DNA from: a virus
Direction: 5' to 3' (one strand)
DNA length: 62,755 nt
Virus record (IMG/VR): IMGVR_UViG_3300045973_000245
Coordinates: 1-62,755 of that record
The notes under the pieces were generated by a model that was not told the origin of the DNA, did not search any database, and saw nothing but the letters and a program-made list of their open reading frames with translations. The stretch's first letter is position 1, and every line of letters begins with the position of its first letter. Shown here piece after piece: positions 1-6,216 of the stretch. The position numbers were made by a program, and so were the translations under genes.

Positions 1-123
1 GTGCTATTCTGGCAGGCAAGATAGTTTGAACCGCGAGAGATAGTATGCGGGAATCAATAGTATAGCCGCACGGACTAGAGAGCATAATTAACTCTGGATT
101 GTGTCTTGTTAGTCTTCCTACTA

Positions 124-151
124 TTGAAACTATTTGACGCTATCTCATAAT
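124..151 (+). promoter_or_regulatory. Possible sigma70-like promoter
   Basis: TTGAAA (124-129) and CATAAT (146-151) are separated by 16 bases, and the first gene begins about 30 bases downstream. This is a match by eye in AT-rich DNA, so it is weak evidence. The first 183 bases otherwise hold no gene I can support. Confidence 0.3.
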
Positions 152-183
152 GCTATTTTCTGTCCAATTTGAAAAGGGGGGTA

Positions 184-372
184 ATGAATATAGGAGATAA
201 GGTTCTTATAACTTGCAGACATAAGGATTTTTCCTGTTATTTAGGAAGAATTGGAACAATTATGGGCATTGAACCAGAGAGAGGAACACCATACATCTAT
301 AAGATTAACCGTATTGAAGGTAATCGTCAAGATGTTATTCTTCTCGCGGAAAATGAATTTGAGGTAATTTAA
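184..372 (+). CDS. Small SH3-like/KOW-like beta-barrel protein
   Basis: 62 aa, starting at the ATG that follows AAAGGGGGG; an in-frame TTG 15 bases upstream is less likely because it lies inside the Shine-Dalgarno site. The N-terminal pattern 'GDKVLIT' followed by 'GRIGTIMGIE' and an ending acidic 'ENEFEVI' is shared with several other microproteins in this window (near 6.2, 24.1, 32.6, 32.7 and 43.4 kb). Such patterns are typical of SH3-like barrels that bind nucleic acid or protein. Function is unknown. The stop overlaps the next start (TAATG), so the two are probably translationally coupled. Confidence 0.7.
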   Translation: MNIGDKVLITCRHKDFSCYLGRIGTIMGIEPERGTPYIYKINRIEGNRQDVILLAENEFEVI

Positions 373-533
373 TGGACGAAGAAAAGTGTGAATATTGTGT
401 TTGTAGAAATTGTGAAGACATTACCTGCCGCAAAGCCAATTGCTCTGTTTGCTTTAATGAAGAAGATGGAGTAGATTACTGCGAACATCGAATTGTTGCA
501 ATGGAAGCAGATGATGATTTATGGGAGAGCTAA
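372..533 (+). CDS. Cys-rich zinc-binding microprotein
   Basis: 53 aa, too short for usual ORF cut-offs. Eight Cys (6, 9, 11, 14, 19, 24, 27, 37) and His39 make metal binding likely; the C-terminal third is acidic. The start overlaps the previous stop, and the end overlaps the next gene by 13 bases. No family recognised. Confidence 0.6.
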   Translation: MDEEKCEYCVCRNCEDITCRKANCSVCFNEEDGVDYCEHRIVAMEADDDLWES

Positions 534-658
534 TACCTTTTCCTGAAAAGCAAGAACGTGAAGTTAGAAAGTTGATGAAACTTGGCTTTACTCAAGAACA
601 AGCAATTGAGATTCGATATTGGGATGCGTTTTTTGAATACTGGTATGGCGATGAGTAA
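521..658 (+). CDS. Hypothetical small protein
   Basis: 45 aa, starting inside the end of the Cys-rich gene. The segment 'KLMKLGFTQEQAIEI' looks like a short helix-turn-helix or UBA-like element (helix, GF turn, helix), followed by an aromatic tail. Function unknown. The stop overlaps the next start (ATGAGTAA). Confidence 0.5.
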   Translation: MGELIPFPEKQEREVRKLMKLGFTQEQAIEIRYWDAFFEYWYGDE

Positions 659-827
659 TCTTATACTATCCTCAAGAGAACGTAGAGCATTCTTTGACCG
701 AATCGAAAGAGGTAGAGAAAGACATATCTACACCGAAGCAGTGTTTCGGAAATCTGCTCTTGAAAAAGTGATAGAAGATAAAAAGGAAAGGGAAAATGAC
801 CGAACAGGACGAACGCCTTCTCAGTAA
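651..827 (+). CDS. Hypothetical small charged protein
   Basis: 58 aa, highly charged and apparently all helical, rich in Arg, Glu and Lys. The start was chosen at the ATG overlapping the upstream stop; extension upstream would need a non-ATG start inside that gene. Reading continues 32 bases into the next gene. Function unknown. Confidence 0.5.
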   Translation: MSNLILSSRERRAFFDRIERGRERHIYTEAVFRKSALEKVIEDKKERENDRTGRTPSQ

Positions 828-978
828 CTTTGAAGCTGCTCGTAAAGAGTTGCACAATCACGGCGCTCAAGATGGAAAGCAGTTTCACCGATATGAAACT
901 CTATACGGTGAAGCCTATTCGCTTTTGGTTACTGCTGGTTTGAAGCCTAAACTTCGGACTAAGTATCGCCCAAAATGA
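796..978 (+). CDS. Hypothetical small protein
   Basis: 60 aa, preceded by AAAGGAAAGGGA. The N-terminal half is a predicted amphipathic helix and the C terminus is basic (ends 'KLRTKYRPK'). It overlaps both neighbours, as is usual in this operon. Function unknown. Confidence 0.55.
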   Translation: MTEQDERLLSNFEAARKELHNHGAQDGKQFHRYETLYGEAYSLLVTAGLKPKLRTKYRPK

Positions 979-1265
979 AAAGGGCAGACAAAATTGCTGC
1001 TGGTATCTTGATTATAATGATAATCTTTGATACATTGTTCACGTACATCTTCTGGAAATCAGGAATGATTAAAGAAGAAAATGGAGTAATGCTTTGGGCT
1101 TTGCAGCATGGTTCAATGTATTGGGCGATTAAAACTGCTCAATTAATTCTTGCTGGAATATTAGTAGTTTTTGCTAAGACTAGTAGACTAGCACGAATAA
1201 GTGTGTGGATAATTGCTCTTGCATTAATTGTGATTTATGCTAGAGTAGCTTTTCAAGTGTTCTAA
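975..1265 (+). CDS. Three-helix membrane protein, DUF5658-like
   Basis: 96 aa with hydrophobic segments at about residues 8-28, 49-67 and 73-95 and a basic N terminus. Size and spacing of helices resemble the small DUF5658-type membrane proteins common in phages and bacteria; the match is from memory. The start overlaps the previous stop (ATGA). It is the last protein gene before the tRNA cluster. Confidence 0.6.
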   Translation: MKRADKIAAGILIIMIIFDTLFTYIFWKSGMIKEENGVMLWALQHGSMYWAIKTAQLILAGILVVFAKTSRLARISVWIIALALIVIYARVAFQVF

Positions 1266-1312
1266 CCTCTGCAAAGTTTGCTAGTTTGATAGCAGAGGAT
1301 AACGAAAACTAG
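1266..1312 (+). other. Candidate H-type RNA pseudoknot upstream of tRNAs
   Basis: Stem 1 is CCTCTGC (1266-1272) with GCAGAGG (1292-1298). Stem 2 pairs CTAGTTT in the loop (1281-1287) with AAACTAG downstream (1306-1312). Both stems are perfect 7-bp helices, with connecting loops of 8, 4 and 7 nt. This is the topology of compact pseudoknots such as preQ1-I or SAM-II riboswitch aptamers. It ends six bases before tRNA-Tyr. It could be a regulatory aptamer, an RNA-end protector or a processing signal. Confidence 0.5.
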
Positions 1313-1318
1313 TATCAT

Positions 1319-1403
1319 GCTGAGTTCGCATAATGGTAGTGCCCCGGACTGTAAATCCGTAGGATGTATTTAGACATTGGTGGTTCAAGTCCATCACTCA
1401 GCA
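1319..1403 (+). tRNA. tRNA-Tyr (GTA)
   Basis: The acceptor is GCTGAGT/ACTCAGC and the anticodon loop CTGTAAA places GTA at 1351-1353. The T loop is TTCAAGT. The long 18-nt variable arm has an ATGT/ACAT stem, as expected for bacterial tRNA-Tyr. The discriminator is A, followed by CCT rather than CCA, so end repair or addition is needed; a CCA-adding enzyme is encoded nearby. The top pair of the anticodon stem is mismatched. Confidence 0.92.
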
Positions 1404-1411
1404 CCTAATTT

Positions 1412-1485
1412 CGTAGGGAAGCTTAAACGGGATAAGCATCTGTCTGATACACAGAAGATAGTTGGTTCAAATCCAACTCCTACGA
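1412..1485 (+). tRNA. tRNA-Ile (GAT)
   Basis: The acceptor is CGTAGGG/TCCTACG and the D stem GCTT/AAGC. The anticodon stem TCTGT/ACAGA has loop CTGATAC with GAT at 1446-1448. The T arm is GTTGG/CCAAC with loop TTCAAAT and the discriminator is A. The 3' end is followed by CC and then directly by the first base of the next tRNA, so CCA is not fully encoded. Position 8 is A instead of the usual T. Confidence 0.88.
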
Positions 1486-1487
1486 CC

Positions 1488-1561
1488 TGAACGCTAGTAC
1501 AATGATAGTGCAAAGGTCTTATATGCCTAGAATCGAGGTTTGATTCCTCGGCGTTCTACCA
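1488..1561 (+). tRNA. tRNA-Ile (TAT)
   Basis: The D stem is GTAC/GTGC, and anticodon loop CTTATAT gives TAT at 1520-1522. The T arm CGAGG/CCTCG has loop TTTGATT. Discriminator A is followed by an encoded CCA. The acceptor TGAACGC/GCGTTCT has a T:T mismatch at position 1:72. It reads AUA codons, which an AT-rich phage uses often. It abuts the preceding tRNA with no spacer beyond CC. Confidence 0.85.
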
Positions 1562-1580
1562 AACAAATAAAGGAGAAATA

Positions 1581-1850
1581 GTGGCAATGTTCGGTCCTAG
1601 AAAATATGGTCCTGGTGGAAGAGAATTTGACCCTGAATTTCTGGATGAATTGCTTGGAAAAGGAAATTGGAAAGCTACATATCCAGAAGAGAAAAAGGAA
1701 ACTACATCAATGACAGACGACGAATTAACTACCCACATAGCAGAAATGTGGGTAGCAAACGGTGGCGATGATGTAGGCTGGTATTTTTGTGCAGATTCTA
1801 TTGCTAATAAAATAGAAACTCTCGTTTATGCAGAGGATGATGAGGAATGA
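1581..1850 (+). CDS. Hypothetical protein
   Basis: 89 aa. A GTG start was chosen because AGGAG lies five bases upstream; the ATG six bases later is an alternative. The N terminus is Gly/Pro-rich ('FGPRKYGPGGREFDPEF') and the C-terminal half is acidic. First protein gene after the tRNA cluster. Function unknown. Confidence 0.6.
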   Translation: MAMFGPRKYGPGGREFDPEFLDELLGKGNWKATYPEEKKETTSMTDDELTTHIAEMWVANGGDDVGWYFCADSIANKIETLVYAEDDEE

Positions 1851-1957
1851 ACCAAGAAACGTTTGAATTCTGGTTTGCTGGGCTGTTCTTTCTAACGTAT
1901 ACTAGTCTGTACTGCATTTGGTGGTATAAAGCAATAGTTAAGGGAGAGTTTGACTGA
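1847..1957 (+). CDS. Single-pass membrane microprotein
   Basis: 36 aa, with a hydrophobic aromatic segment at about residues 8-30. It overlaps the upstream stop (ATGA) and its own TGA overlaps the next ATG. First of three consecutive tiny membrane proteins. Function unknown. Confidence 0.5.
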   Translation: MNQETFEFWFAGLFFLTYTSLYCIWWYKAIVKGEFD

Positions 1958-2058
1958 TGTTTTGGACTGGTGTTTGTATGGGTTTTCTAGTAGGAGTTTT
2001 TTGTGGAACAGCCACTTTTTACTTTGGAATCCTTTGGGGAATGAGGAAAAGAAAATGA
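1957..2058 (+). CDS. Single-pass membrane microprotein
   Basis: 33 aa, Gly- and Phe-rich membrane segment at about residues 3-27 with a basic C terminus (RKRK), suggesting the C terminus stays in the cytoplasm. It starts at the TGATG junction with the previous gene. Function unknown. Confidence 0.5.
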   Translation: MFWTGVCMGFLVGVFCGTATFYFGILWGMRKRK

Positions 2059-2222
2059 AAACATGGGGATTTAACATCGGACTGTTTGTGTTTGTGCTGA
2101 TTGTGATATTAATACAACGTAGCCTTCATGCTTCTTATGGAGTAATGTTGCTAACAGTTGGTGCTTTTTATGCAGCTAATGTTCTAGGCTTTTTAGAAGG
2201 GTTGATGAAGAAGTACAAATGA
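2055..2222 (+). CDS. Two-helix membrane protein
   Basis: 55 aa. Hydrophobic segments at about residues 7-22 and 27-46, with a basic tail KKYK. The start was chosen at the ATGA overlap; a longer in-frame reading runs back through the previous gene and is less likely. Function unknown. Confidence 0.55.
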   Translation: MKTWGFNIGLFVFVLIVILIQRSLHASYGVMLLTVGAFYAANVLGFLEGLMKKYK

Positions 2223-2452
2223 AACTTTTCATTCAAGACAGTCTTGCACACACTATCTATCGCGTAGAGAATCGTGATGCAAGAGCCGAGGAATTGTGGG
2301 AAGTGTTCAAAGAAGAACAAGGTATGGAGACTAATGAGTATAAGTATCCCTACCTTCACGGTCTTTGTCAAGGTCTATTAGGTGAGTGTCTTTATGATTT
2401 GAAAGCAGCTTTAGAACAAATCAATAAAGACCACCCTGAAAAGGAAGAATGA
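2219..2452 (+). CDS. Hypothetical protein
   Basis: 77 aa with an ATGA start overlap. Mixed alpha/beta composition with a helical acidic C terminus. No recognised motif. Function unknown. Confidence 0.55.
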   Translation: MKLFIQDSLAHTIYRVENRDARAEELWEVFKEEQGMETNEYKYPYLHGLCQGLLGECLYDLKAALEQINKDHPEKEE

Positions 2453-2700
2453 TGTTGTCTAAGAAGGACAAGTCAAAGAAAGAGCCTATTACTAATTGTC
2501 TACCAAATAGCTGTTTAGAATGGGGAGACACTGGTTTTACAGGCGACCATAAATGGGGCAAATGGATGGAATTTTCTCGTGGAGATAGGGGCAGAACCAA
2601 TCTCTATACGGGTGCTTTCTATAGAGAGGGTATTTTTGTTCTTCAAGAGAGAAAATGTTCTGTCTGCGGTGAAATCGAAATGCAGAAGATAACTGTATGA
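2449..2700 (+). CDS. Hypothetical protein with a C-terminal CxxC
   Basis: 83 aa, Lys-rich N terminus, Trp/Gly-rich middle and a CSVCGE knuckle near the C terminus. Cys17 and Cys22 could complete a metal site. The start overlaps the previous stop and a second ATG follows at once. Function unknown. Confidence 0.55.
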   Translation: MMLSKKDKSKKEPITNCLPNSCLEWGDTGFTGDHKWGKWMEFSRGDRGRTNLYTGAFYREGIFVLQERKCSVCGEIEMQKITV

Positions 2701-2864
2701 GAACTCACTACTTTGTATGGCAAGATGATGATACTATGAAGTTGTATCCCTATACAGTTTTCAAACTAGATGGTATCATGATAACTAAGATTGCTTGCTT
2801 CAAAAATCTTTGGGAAGCAGGAGATTATGCAGATTTTCTAGAAAGAAAAGAGTTTCCAAAATGA
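2697..2864 (+). CDS. Hypothetical small protein
   Basis: 55 aa, beginning at an ATGA overlap and ending at another. It starts with a beta-rich aromatic stretch and ends in a helix. Function unknown. Confidence 0.5.
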   Translation: MRTHYFVWQDDDTMKLYPYTVFKLDGIMITKIACFKNLWEAGDYADFLERKEFPK

Positions 2865-3007
2865 ACATTTTGCTTTGGGTTTCAATTGTAATAATGGTAC
2901 TTCAATATCTAGTAATGGCAATAGATACGAAGATATCGGGTGGTGTAAAAATTCTGGCCTATGCTTTGACAATGCCGATTTTCATTTACTTGATTCTGTC
3001 TATCTAG
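2861..3007 (+). CDS. Two-helix membrane microprotein
   Basis: 48 aa with hydrophobic segments at about residues 3-21 and 29-47. The ATG overlaps the preceding TGA; a longer in-frame version would overlap the upstream gene by 67 bases. Function unknown. It is followed within eight bases by tRNA-Lys. Confidence 0.55.
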   Translation: MNILLWVSIVIMVLQYLVMAIDTKISGGVKILAYALTMPIFIYLILSI

Positions 3008-3014
3008 TTTTCTC

Positions 3015-3088
3015 GCAGGTGTAACTCAATTGGCTAGAGTAGCTGACTTTTAATCAGCAAGTTGGGGGTTCAAATCCCCCCGCCTGTA
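3015..3088 (+). tRNA. tRNA-Lys (TTT)
   Basis: The acceptor GCAGGTG/CGCCTGT has a G1:T72 wobble. The anticodon stem GCTGA/TCAGC has loop CTTTTAA with TTT at 3049-3051, and the T arm is GGGGG/CCCCC with loop TTCAAAT. The discriminator is A and the following bases are CTT, so CCA is not encoded. Confidence 0.92.
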
Positions 3089-3117
3089 CTTGTATTATAA
3101 TGAAAAAGGAAGGGTAA

Positions 3118-4035
3118 ATGGCATTTCATATACATGACTACGGCAAAGTCTACAACAATGGCGTTAAATACGTTATGGAAGTGTTTAATGGTCCTGTTAC
3201 TGTGCAAGAAAAAGTAGATGGAAGTCAGATTTCTTTCGGCTTTATTGAAGGCGAACTTTGCTTTCGTAGCCATAACCAGCAGATAATGTGCTATGCCCCT
3301 AATGATATGTTTGCGGCAGGTGTTAAAGCTATCGAAGAAATCAAAGATATGCTTATCCCTAATGTAATCTATCGTGGTGAGTATCTACAGAAACCAAAGC
3401 ACAATGCTTTAAAGTATGAACGAGTGCCAGCCCGACATATCATTCTATTTGATATGGAAGATGCAACCCATCCAGATAACTATTTTCCATCTGATATAGT
3501 AGCCGAAGAAGCCGAACGTTTAGGCTTGGAATGTGTACCAACCTACTTTGTGGGTAAAGTAGATAGTGTAGAGAGTTTGCTACCGTTCTTGACTGAGAAG
3601 AAGCCAATTTTAGGCGGAGATTTCATAGAAGGAATAGTAATCAAGAACTACAATTTGTCCGATGGTATGGGTAAATTCCTGAAGGCTAAAATTGTGGCAG
3701 ATGATTTCCGAGAAGTACACAAACAAGCGTGGGGTGAAGCTAACCCTAGCCGCCAGGACGTTGTTAAAGAGCTTGTGGGGTATCTTAGGACAGAAGCAAG
3801 GTGGAACAAGGCTATTGCCCACCTGAAAGAGAACGGGGAATTACAAGAGGCTCCACAGGATATCGGCCCGCTATTAAAAGCGGTGAATCAGGATATCCTT
3901 GACGAAGAAATAGAATACATCAAAGAGATTCTATTTAAGCACTTTTGGAAGGATATATCTCGCGGAGTAACTAATGGACTTCCAGAGTGGTATAAGCGAA
4001 AACTAGTTGGTGTCGATATGGGCATTGACTTGTAA
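3118..4035 (+). CDS. RNA ligase, nucleotidyltransferase superfamily
   Basis: 305 aa. It joins RNA 5'-phosphate and 3'-OH ends through a covalent lysyl-AMP. Motif I is EKVDGS with the predicted nucleophile Lys32. Later come a motif III-like YRGEY, motif IIIa HIILFDME, motif IV EGIVIKNY and motif V LKAKIV, in the right order for the Rnl2-like RNA ligase family. The start follows AAAGGAAGGGTAA. It lies between tRNA-Lys and tRNA-Trp and upstream of a CCA-adding enzyme, which fits tRNA repair. Family is secure; substrate is inferred. Confidence 0.9.
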   Translation: MAFHIHDYGKVYNNGVKYVMEVFNGPVTVQEKVDGSQISFGFIEGELCFRSHNQQIMCYAPNDMFAAGVKAIEEIKDMLIPNVIYRGEYLQKPKHNALKYERVPARHIILFDMEDATHPDNYFPSDIVAEEAERLGLECVPTYFVGKVDSVESLLPFLTEKKPILGGDFIEGIVIKNYNLSDGMGKFLKAKIVADDFREVHKQAWGEANPSRQDVVKELVGYLRTEARWNKAIAHLKENGELQEAPQDIGPLLKAVNQDILDEEIEYIKEILFKHFWKDISRGVTNGLPEWYKRKLVGVDMGIDL

Positions 4036-4043
4036 TAGTTTGC

Positions 4044-4114
4044 AGAGAGTTGGTGTAAAGGTAGCACAAAAGCTTCCAAACCTTTTAGTACGGGTTCAAG
4101 TCCTGTACTCTCTG
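4044..4114 (+). tRNA. tRNA-Trp (CCA)
   Basis: The acceptor AGAGAGT/ACTCTCT is perfect and the D stem is GTGT/GCAC. Anticodon loop TTCCAAA gives CCA at 4076-4078. The T arm is ACGGG/CCTGT with loop TTCAAGT. The discriminator is G73, the known bacterial TrpRS identity base. The last anticodon-stem pair is a C:C mismatch. CCT rather than CCA follows. Confidence 0.88.
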
Positions 4115-4117
4115 CCT

Positions 4118-4180
4118 AAGCCTAGCGTGTAACGAGTTAGATTATAGAGGGTCTAACCACCGCCATGACGCTAGGCTTTT
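4118..4180 (+). other. Nested hairpin, possible terminator or structured RNA
   Basis: AAGCCTAGCGT (4118-4128) pairs perfectly with ACGCTAGGCTT (4168-4178). An inner stem GTTAGA/TCTAAC (4136-4141/4152-4157) sits inside. Only TTTT follows, so termination would be weak. It lies between tRNA-Trp and the tmRNA-like RNA and may separate or help process them. Bases 4181-4264 show nothing I can name. Confidence 0.45.
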
Positions 4181-4264
4181 CTCACGGCAATAACCCAAAA
4201 AGGTCGTTAACCCGTCTATCCTCTTATAGTGTAGGGGGTAGTGCGTCAATTATCGGGGTCTAAT

Positions 4265-4342
4265 GGGGGCGGGTTGGTTTCGACAAACAATAAACCGAAA
4301 GGCATTGTTTGGACCTCGGTTCAATTCCGAGCGCCTCCACTA
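4265..4342 (+). ncRNA. tmRNA-like RNA lacking the mRNA domain
   Basis: The 5' end carries the tmRNA hallmark GGTTTCGAC behind acceptor strand GGGGGCG, which pairs with CGCCTCC at the 3' end. The third pair is G:U, the alanyl-tRNA synthetase identity element. The T arm is CTCGG/CCGAG with loop TTCAATT, preceded by TTTGGAC as in bacterial ssrA. Discriminator A is followed by CTA. A perfect 8-bp helix CAAACAAT/ATTGTTTG, equivalent to tmRNA P2, is capped by CC-GAAA-GG. There is no anticodon arm, tag ORF or pseudoknot region, and the whole RNA is about 75 nt. Confidence 0.65.
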
Positions 4343-4365
4343 ACTTAATGAAAGGGGGTGTATAA

Positions 4366-4596
4366 ATGACTAAGAAGAGAAAGAAACAGCAAGAAGGAGT
4401 AAAAGCTTTCTCTCATATTGATGAGTATATCTATGAGATTCTCTTGCGCGAAGATATGTTTGATGATGTTGCATCATCGACTGAGCGTTGGAGTAAATTC
4501 GATAGAATCATTGAACAAGTGAGGGACAGTGTTAAGGAATCTTTGCAAAAATCGTTTGACGAAATCTTTGGTGAAGACACCATCGTCGTCATGTGA
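4366..4596 (+). CDS. Hypothetical protein
   Basis: 76 aa, preceded by a strong AAAGGGGGTG site. A basic N terminus (KKRKKQQ) precedes a mostly helical acidic remainder. First protein gene after the second RNA cluster. Function unknown. Confidence 0.6.
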   Translation: MTKKRKKQQEGVKAFSHIDEYIYEILLREDMFDDVASSTERWSKFDRIIEQVRDSVKESLQKSFDEIFGEDTIVVM

Positions 4597-4606
4597 AGGA
4601 AAAAGA

Positions 4607-4756
4607 ATGTGTAAGTATTTCATAACATACAAAACTCAAGGTGGAGAAATTCGTACTCTAGTAGGACAAGTAGAGTCGGATAAAATTGCTGATGTGTGGG
4701 TAAAAAGTTTGCCCAATCGAGCAACTGTGTTGACTATTTTCATTAGTATGGTCTAG
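4607..4756 (+). CDS. Hypothetical small protein
   Basis: 49 aa, started at the ATG behind GAAGGAAAAAG. The sequence alternates strands and short helices with no motif. An in-frame extension upstream would lie inside the previous gene. Function unknown. Confidence 0.5.
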   Translation: MCKYFITYKTQGGEIRTLVGQVESDKIADVWVKSLPNRATVLTIFISMV

Positions 4757-4764
4757 GTGATTAA

Positions 4765-5829
4765 ATGATTGAAGAAGTGATGGAAGTGGTCACTGAAATC
4801 ATGGACCCAATTCCGGTTTATGGTGTTGGTGGCATGGTAAGGGATTGGCTAATGGATAGGGAGTCTGATGATATAGACCTAACTACTCCTGCCACTCCAG
4901 ATGAAATCATTGCACAACTGGAAATAAAAAATCCAGGGCGCAAGATATGGGAAACTGGTAAGCGGTTTGGTACGGTAGCAACTAAAATATACCTGCCTAC
5001 AAGTGACCGCTATGAGAAAGTTGAAATTACCACTTTCCGCACAGAAGAATATGATGGTAAAAGTAGAAAACCTAAAGTGGAATTTGTTAGGAATCTACAT
5101 GAAGACCTAATGCGTCGAGATTTTACCATTAATGCTATTGCGGTACGACTGAAAAAAGGTCGTATTCATATTATTGACCCGTTCAATGGTATGGGTGATA
5201 TCGAAAGTGGTATTATTCGCGCGGTAGGTAGTGCAAAACAGCGTTTTAGGGAAGACCCACAACGTATGCTTAGAGCAGCAAGGTTTAATTCTGCTCTTGG
5301 TTTCCCAATTGAAGAAATTACTATGAAAAGAATGAGGGATGCAAGTCCTGCAATTCTTAAAGTGAGCAAAGAACGTTGGATGCAAGAACTTGATAAACTA
5401 CTTGTAGGTCCAAATGTAATGCAAGCACTCTATATTCTTATGGAAACTAGGCTGCTAAATTACATGATTCCCGAACTTGCTCTGCAATACAATTATGACC
5501 AACAGACTCCATATCATGATTTCACTCTTTGGGAACATACTTGCCGAGTTGTTCAGGCAGTACCTAAAGATGATGTTGAACTGGCATGGATTGGTCTATT
5601 TCACGATGTAGGTAAACCTTATGCTGCATTTCAGAAGAATGAAGAGCAGAAGATTTACGTTGGTCATGAGCTAATCGGTAAAGAACTTACCGAACAAATT
5701 GGTAGGCATCTGAAATGGTCTGCTGATAGAATCAAAACTGTCTCTGAAGGTGTAGGTAATCACCTTGATGAGAAAAGTCGTATCAAAGGCTACGACTCTG
5801 GCGCACAGAAAAGGGTAGATAATGAATGA
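4765..5829 (+). CDS. cca: CCA-adding enzyme / tRNA nucleotidyltransferase with HD domain
   Basis: 354 aa. It adds or repairs the 3' CCA of tRNAs using CTP and ATP. The class II head has the GGMVRD flexible-loop motif (about residues 21-26) and the catalytic DIDLTT pair of Asp. It is followed by RRDFTINA and an EDPQRMLRAARF neck, and then a HDVGK metal site in the C-terminal HD domain. At 354 residues it is shorter than many bacterial enzymes and ends soon after the HD core. Six of the seven tRNA-type RNAs here lack a full CCA, which fits need for this enzyme. The stop lies inside a strong terminator hairpin. Confidence 0.92.
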   Translation: MIEEVMEVVTEIMDPIPVYGVGGMVRDWLMDRESDDIDLTTPATPDEIIAQLEIKNPGRKIWETGKRFGTVATKIYLPTSDRYEKVEITTFRTEEYDGKSRKPKVEFVRNLHEDLMRRDFTINAIAVRLKKGRIHIIDPFNGMGDIESGIIRAVGSAKQRFREDPQRMLRAARFNSALGFPIEEITMKRMRDASPAILKVSKERWMQELDKLLVGPNVMQALYILMETRLLNYMIPELALQYNYDQQTPYHDFTLWEHTCRVVQAVPKDDVELAWIGLFHDVGKPYAAFQKNEEQKIYVGHELIGKELTEQIGRHLKWSADRIKTVSEGVGNHLDEKSRIKGYDSGAQKRVDNE

Positions 5830-5845
5830 GTTATCTACCCTTTTT
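5809..5845 (+). terminator. Intrinsic terminator overlapping cca stop codon
   Basis: AAAAGGGTAGATAA (5809-5822) pairs perfectly with TTATCTACCCTTTT (5831-5844) around an 8-nt loop, and five T end the element. The cca stop codon is in the loop, and the start and Shine-Dalgarno site of the following small gene are in the 5' arm. It can therefore end transcription and also mask translation. Confidence 0.75.
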
Positions 5846-5998
5846 GTGTTGCGTCTAGAAGTTATCCATAGTACTCTAACGAATTATATTGATACGATGG
5901 ATGAAAAAGACCTTCCGTATGAAGCAATAAATGAATTAGAAAATGCTAGGGGACACATCAACGCAGCTATATTATACATTGAAGAAGGAGAAGTTTAA
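5822..5998 (+). CDS. Hypothetical small protein
   Basis: 58 aa, mostly helical and acidic at the end. The ATG follows AAGGG by six bases, but both lie in the terminator stem. A GTG at 5846 is an alternative start outside the hairpin. It ends one base before the next ATG. Function unknown. Confidence 0.5.
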   Translation: MNELSTLFVLRLEVIHSTLTNYIDTMDEKDLPYEAINELENARGHINAAILYIEEGEV

Positions 5999-6214
5999 AT
6001 GAGTAGTACAAGTAATGCAGGTACAAGTAGCGTAGCATCGTTTCCTATTGCCTGGATTCTAACGATTGTGTTTGTTGTGTTGAAACTAACACACACTATT
6101 GATTGGAGTTGGTGGTGGGTACTTAGTCCTCTTTGGATTAGTGCAGCTTTTGTAATTGCAATTTTGCTACTCGTTGCAATTATAATTGTTATTGCTGCTC
6201 TTCTTAAGGATTAA
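5999..6214 (+). CDS. Small membrane protein
   Basis: 71 aa, with a Ser/Thr-rich N terminus, then hydrophobic segments at about residues 15-31 and 46-69 around a Trp-rich turn (DWSWWWVLSPLW). This layout is common among phage and bacterial small transmembrane proteins. Function unknown. Confidence 0.65.
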   Translation: MSSTSNAGTSSVASFPIAWILTIVFVVLKLTHTIDWSWWWVLSPLWISAAFVIAILLLVAIIIVIAALLKD

Positions 6215-6216
6215 CA

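Noticed and set aside
1488-1558. tRNA-Met or initiator tRNA because of the 1:72 mismatch
   Set aside because: The anticodon loop is CTTATAT, giving TAT and not CAT.
4118-4180. Possible tRNA downstream of tRNA-Trp
   Set aside because: It is a nested hairpin without T loop, anticodon arm or acceptor/discriminator layout.
4265-4342. Ordinary tRNA-Ala reading
   Set aside because: There is no anticodon arm; the central helix is one 8-bp stem with a GAAA cap and the 5' part matches tmRNA.
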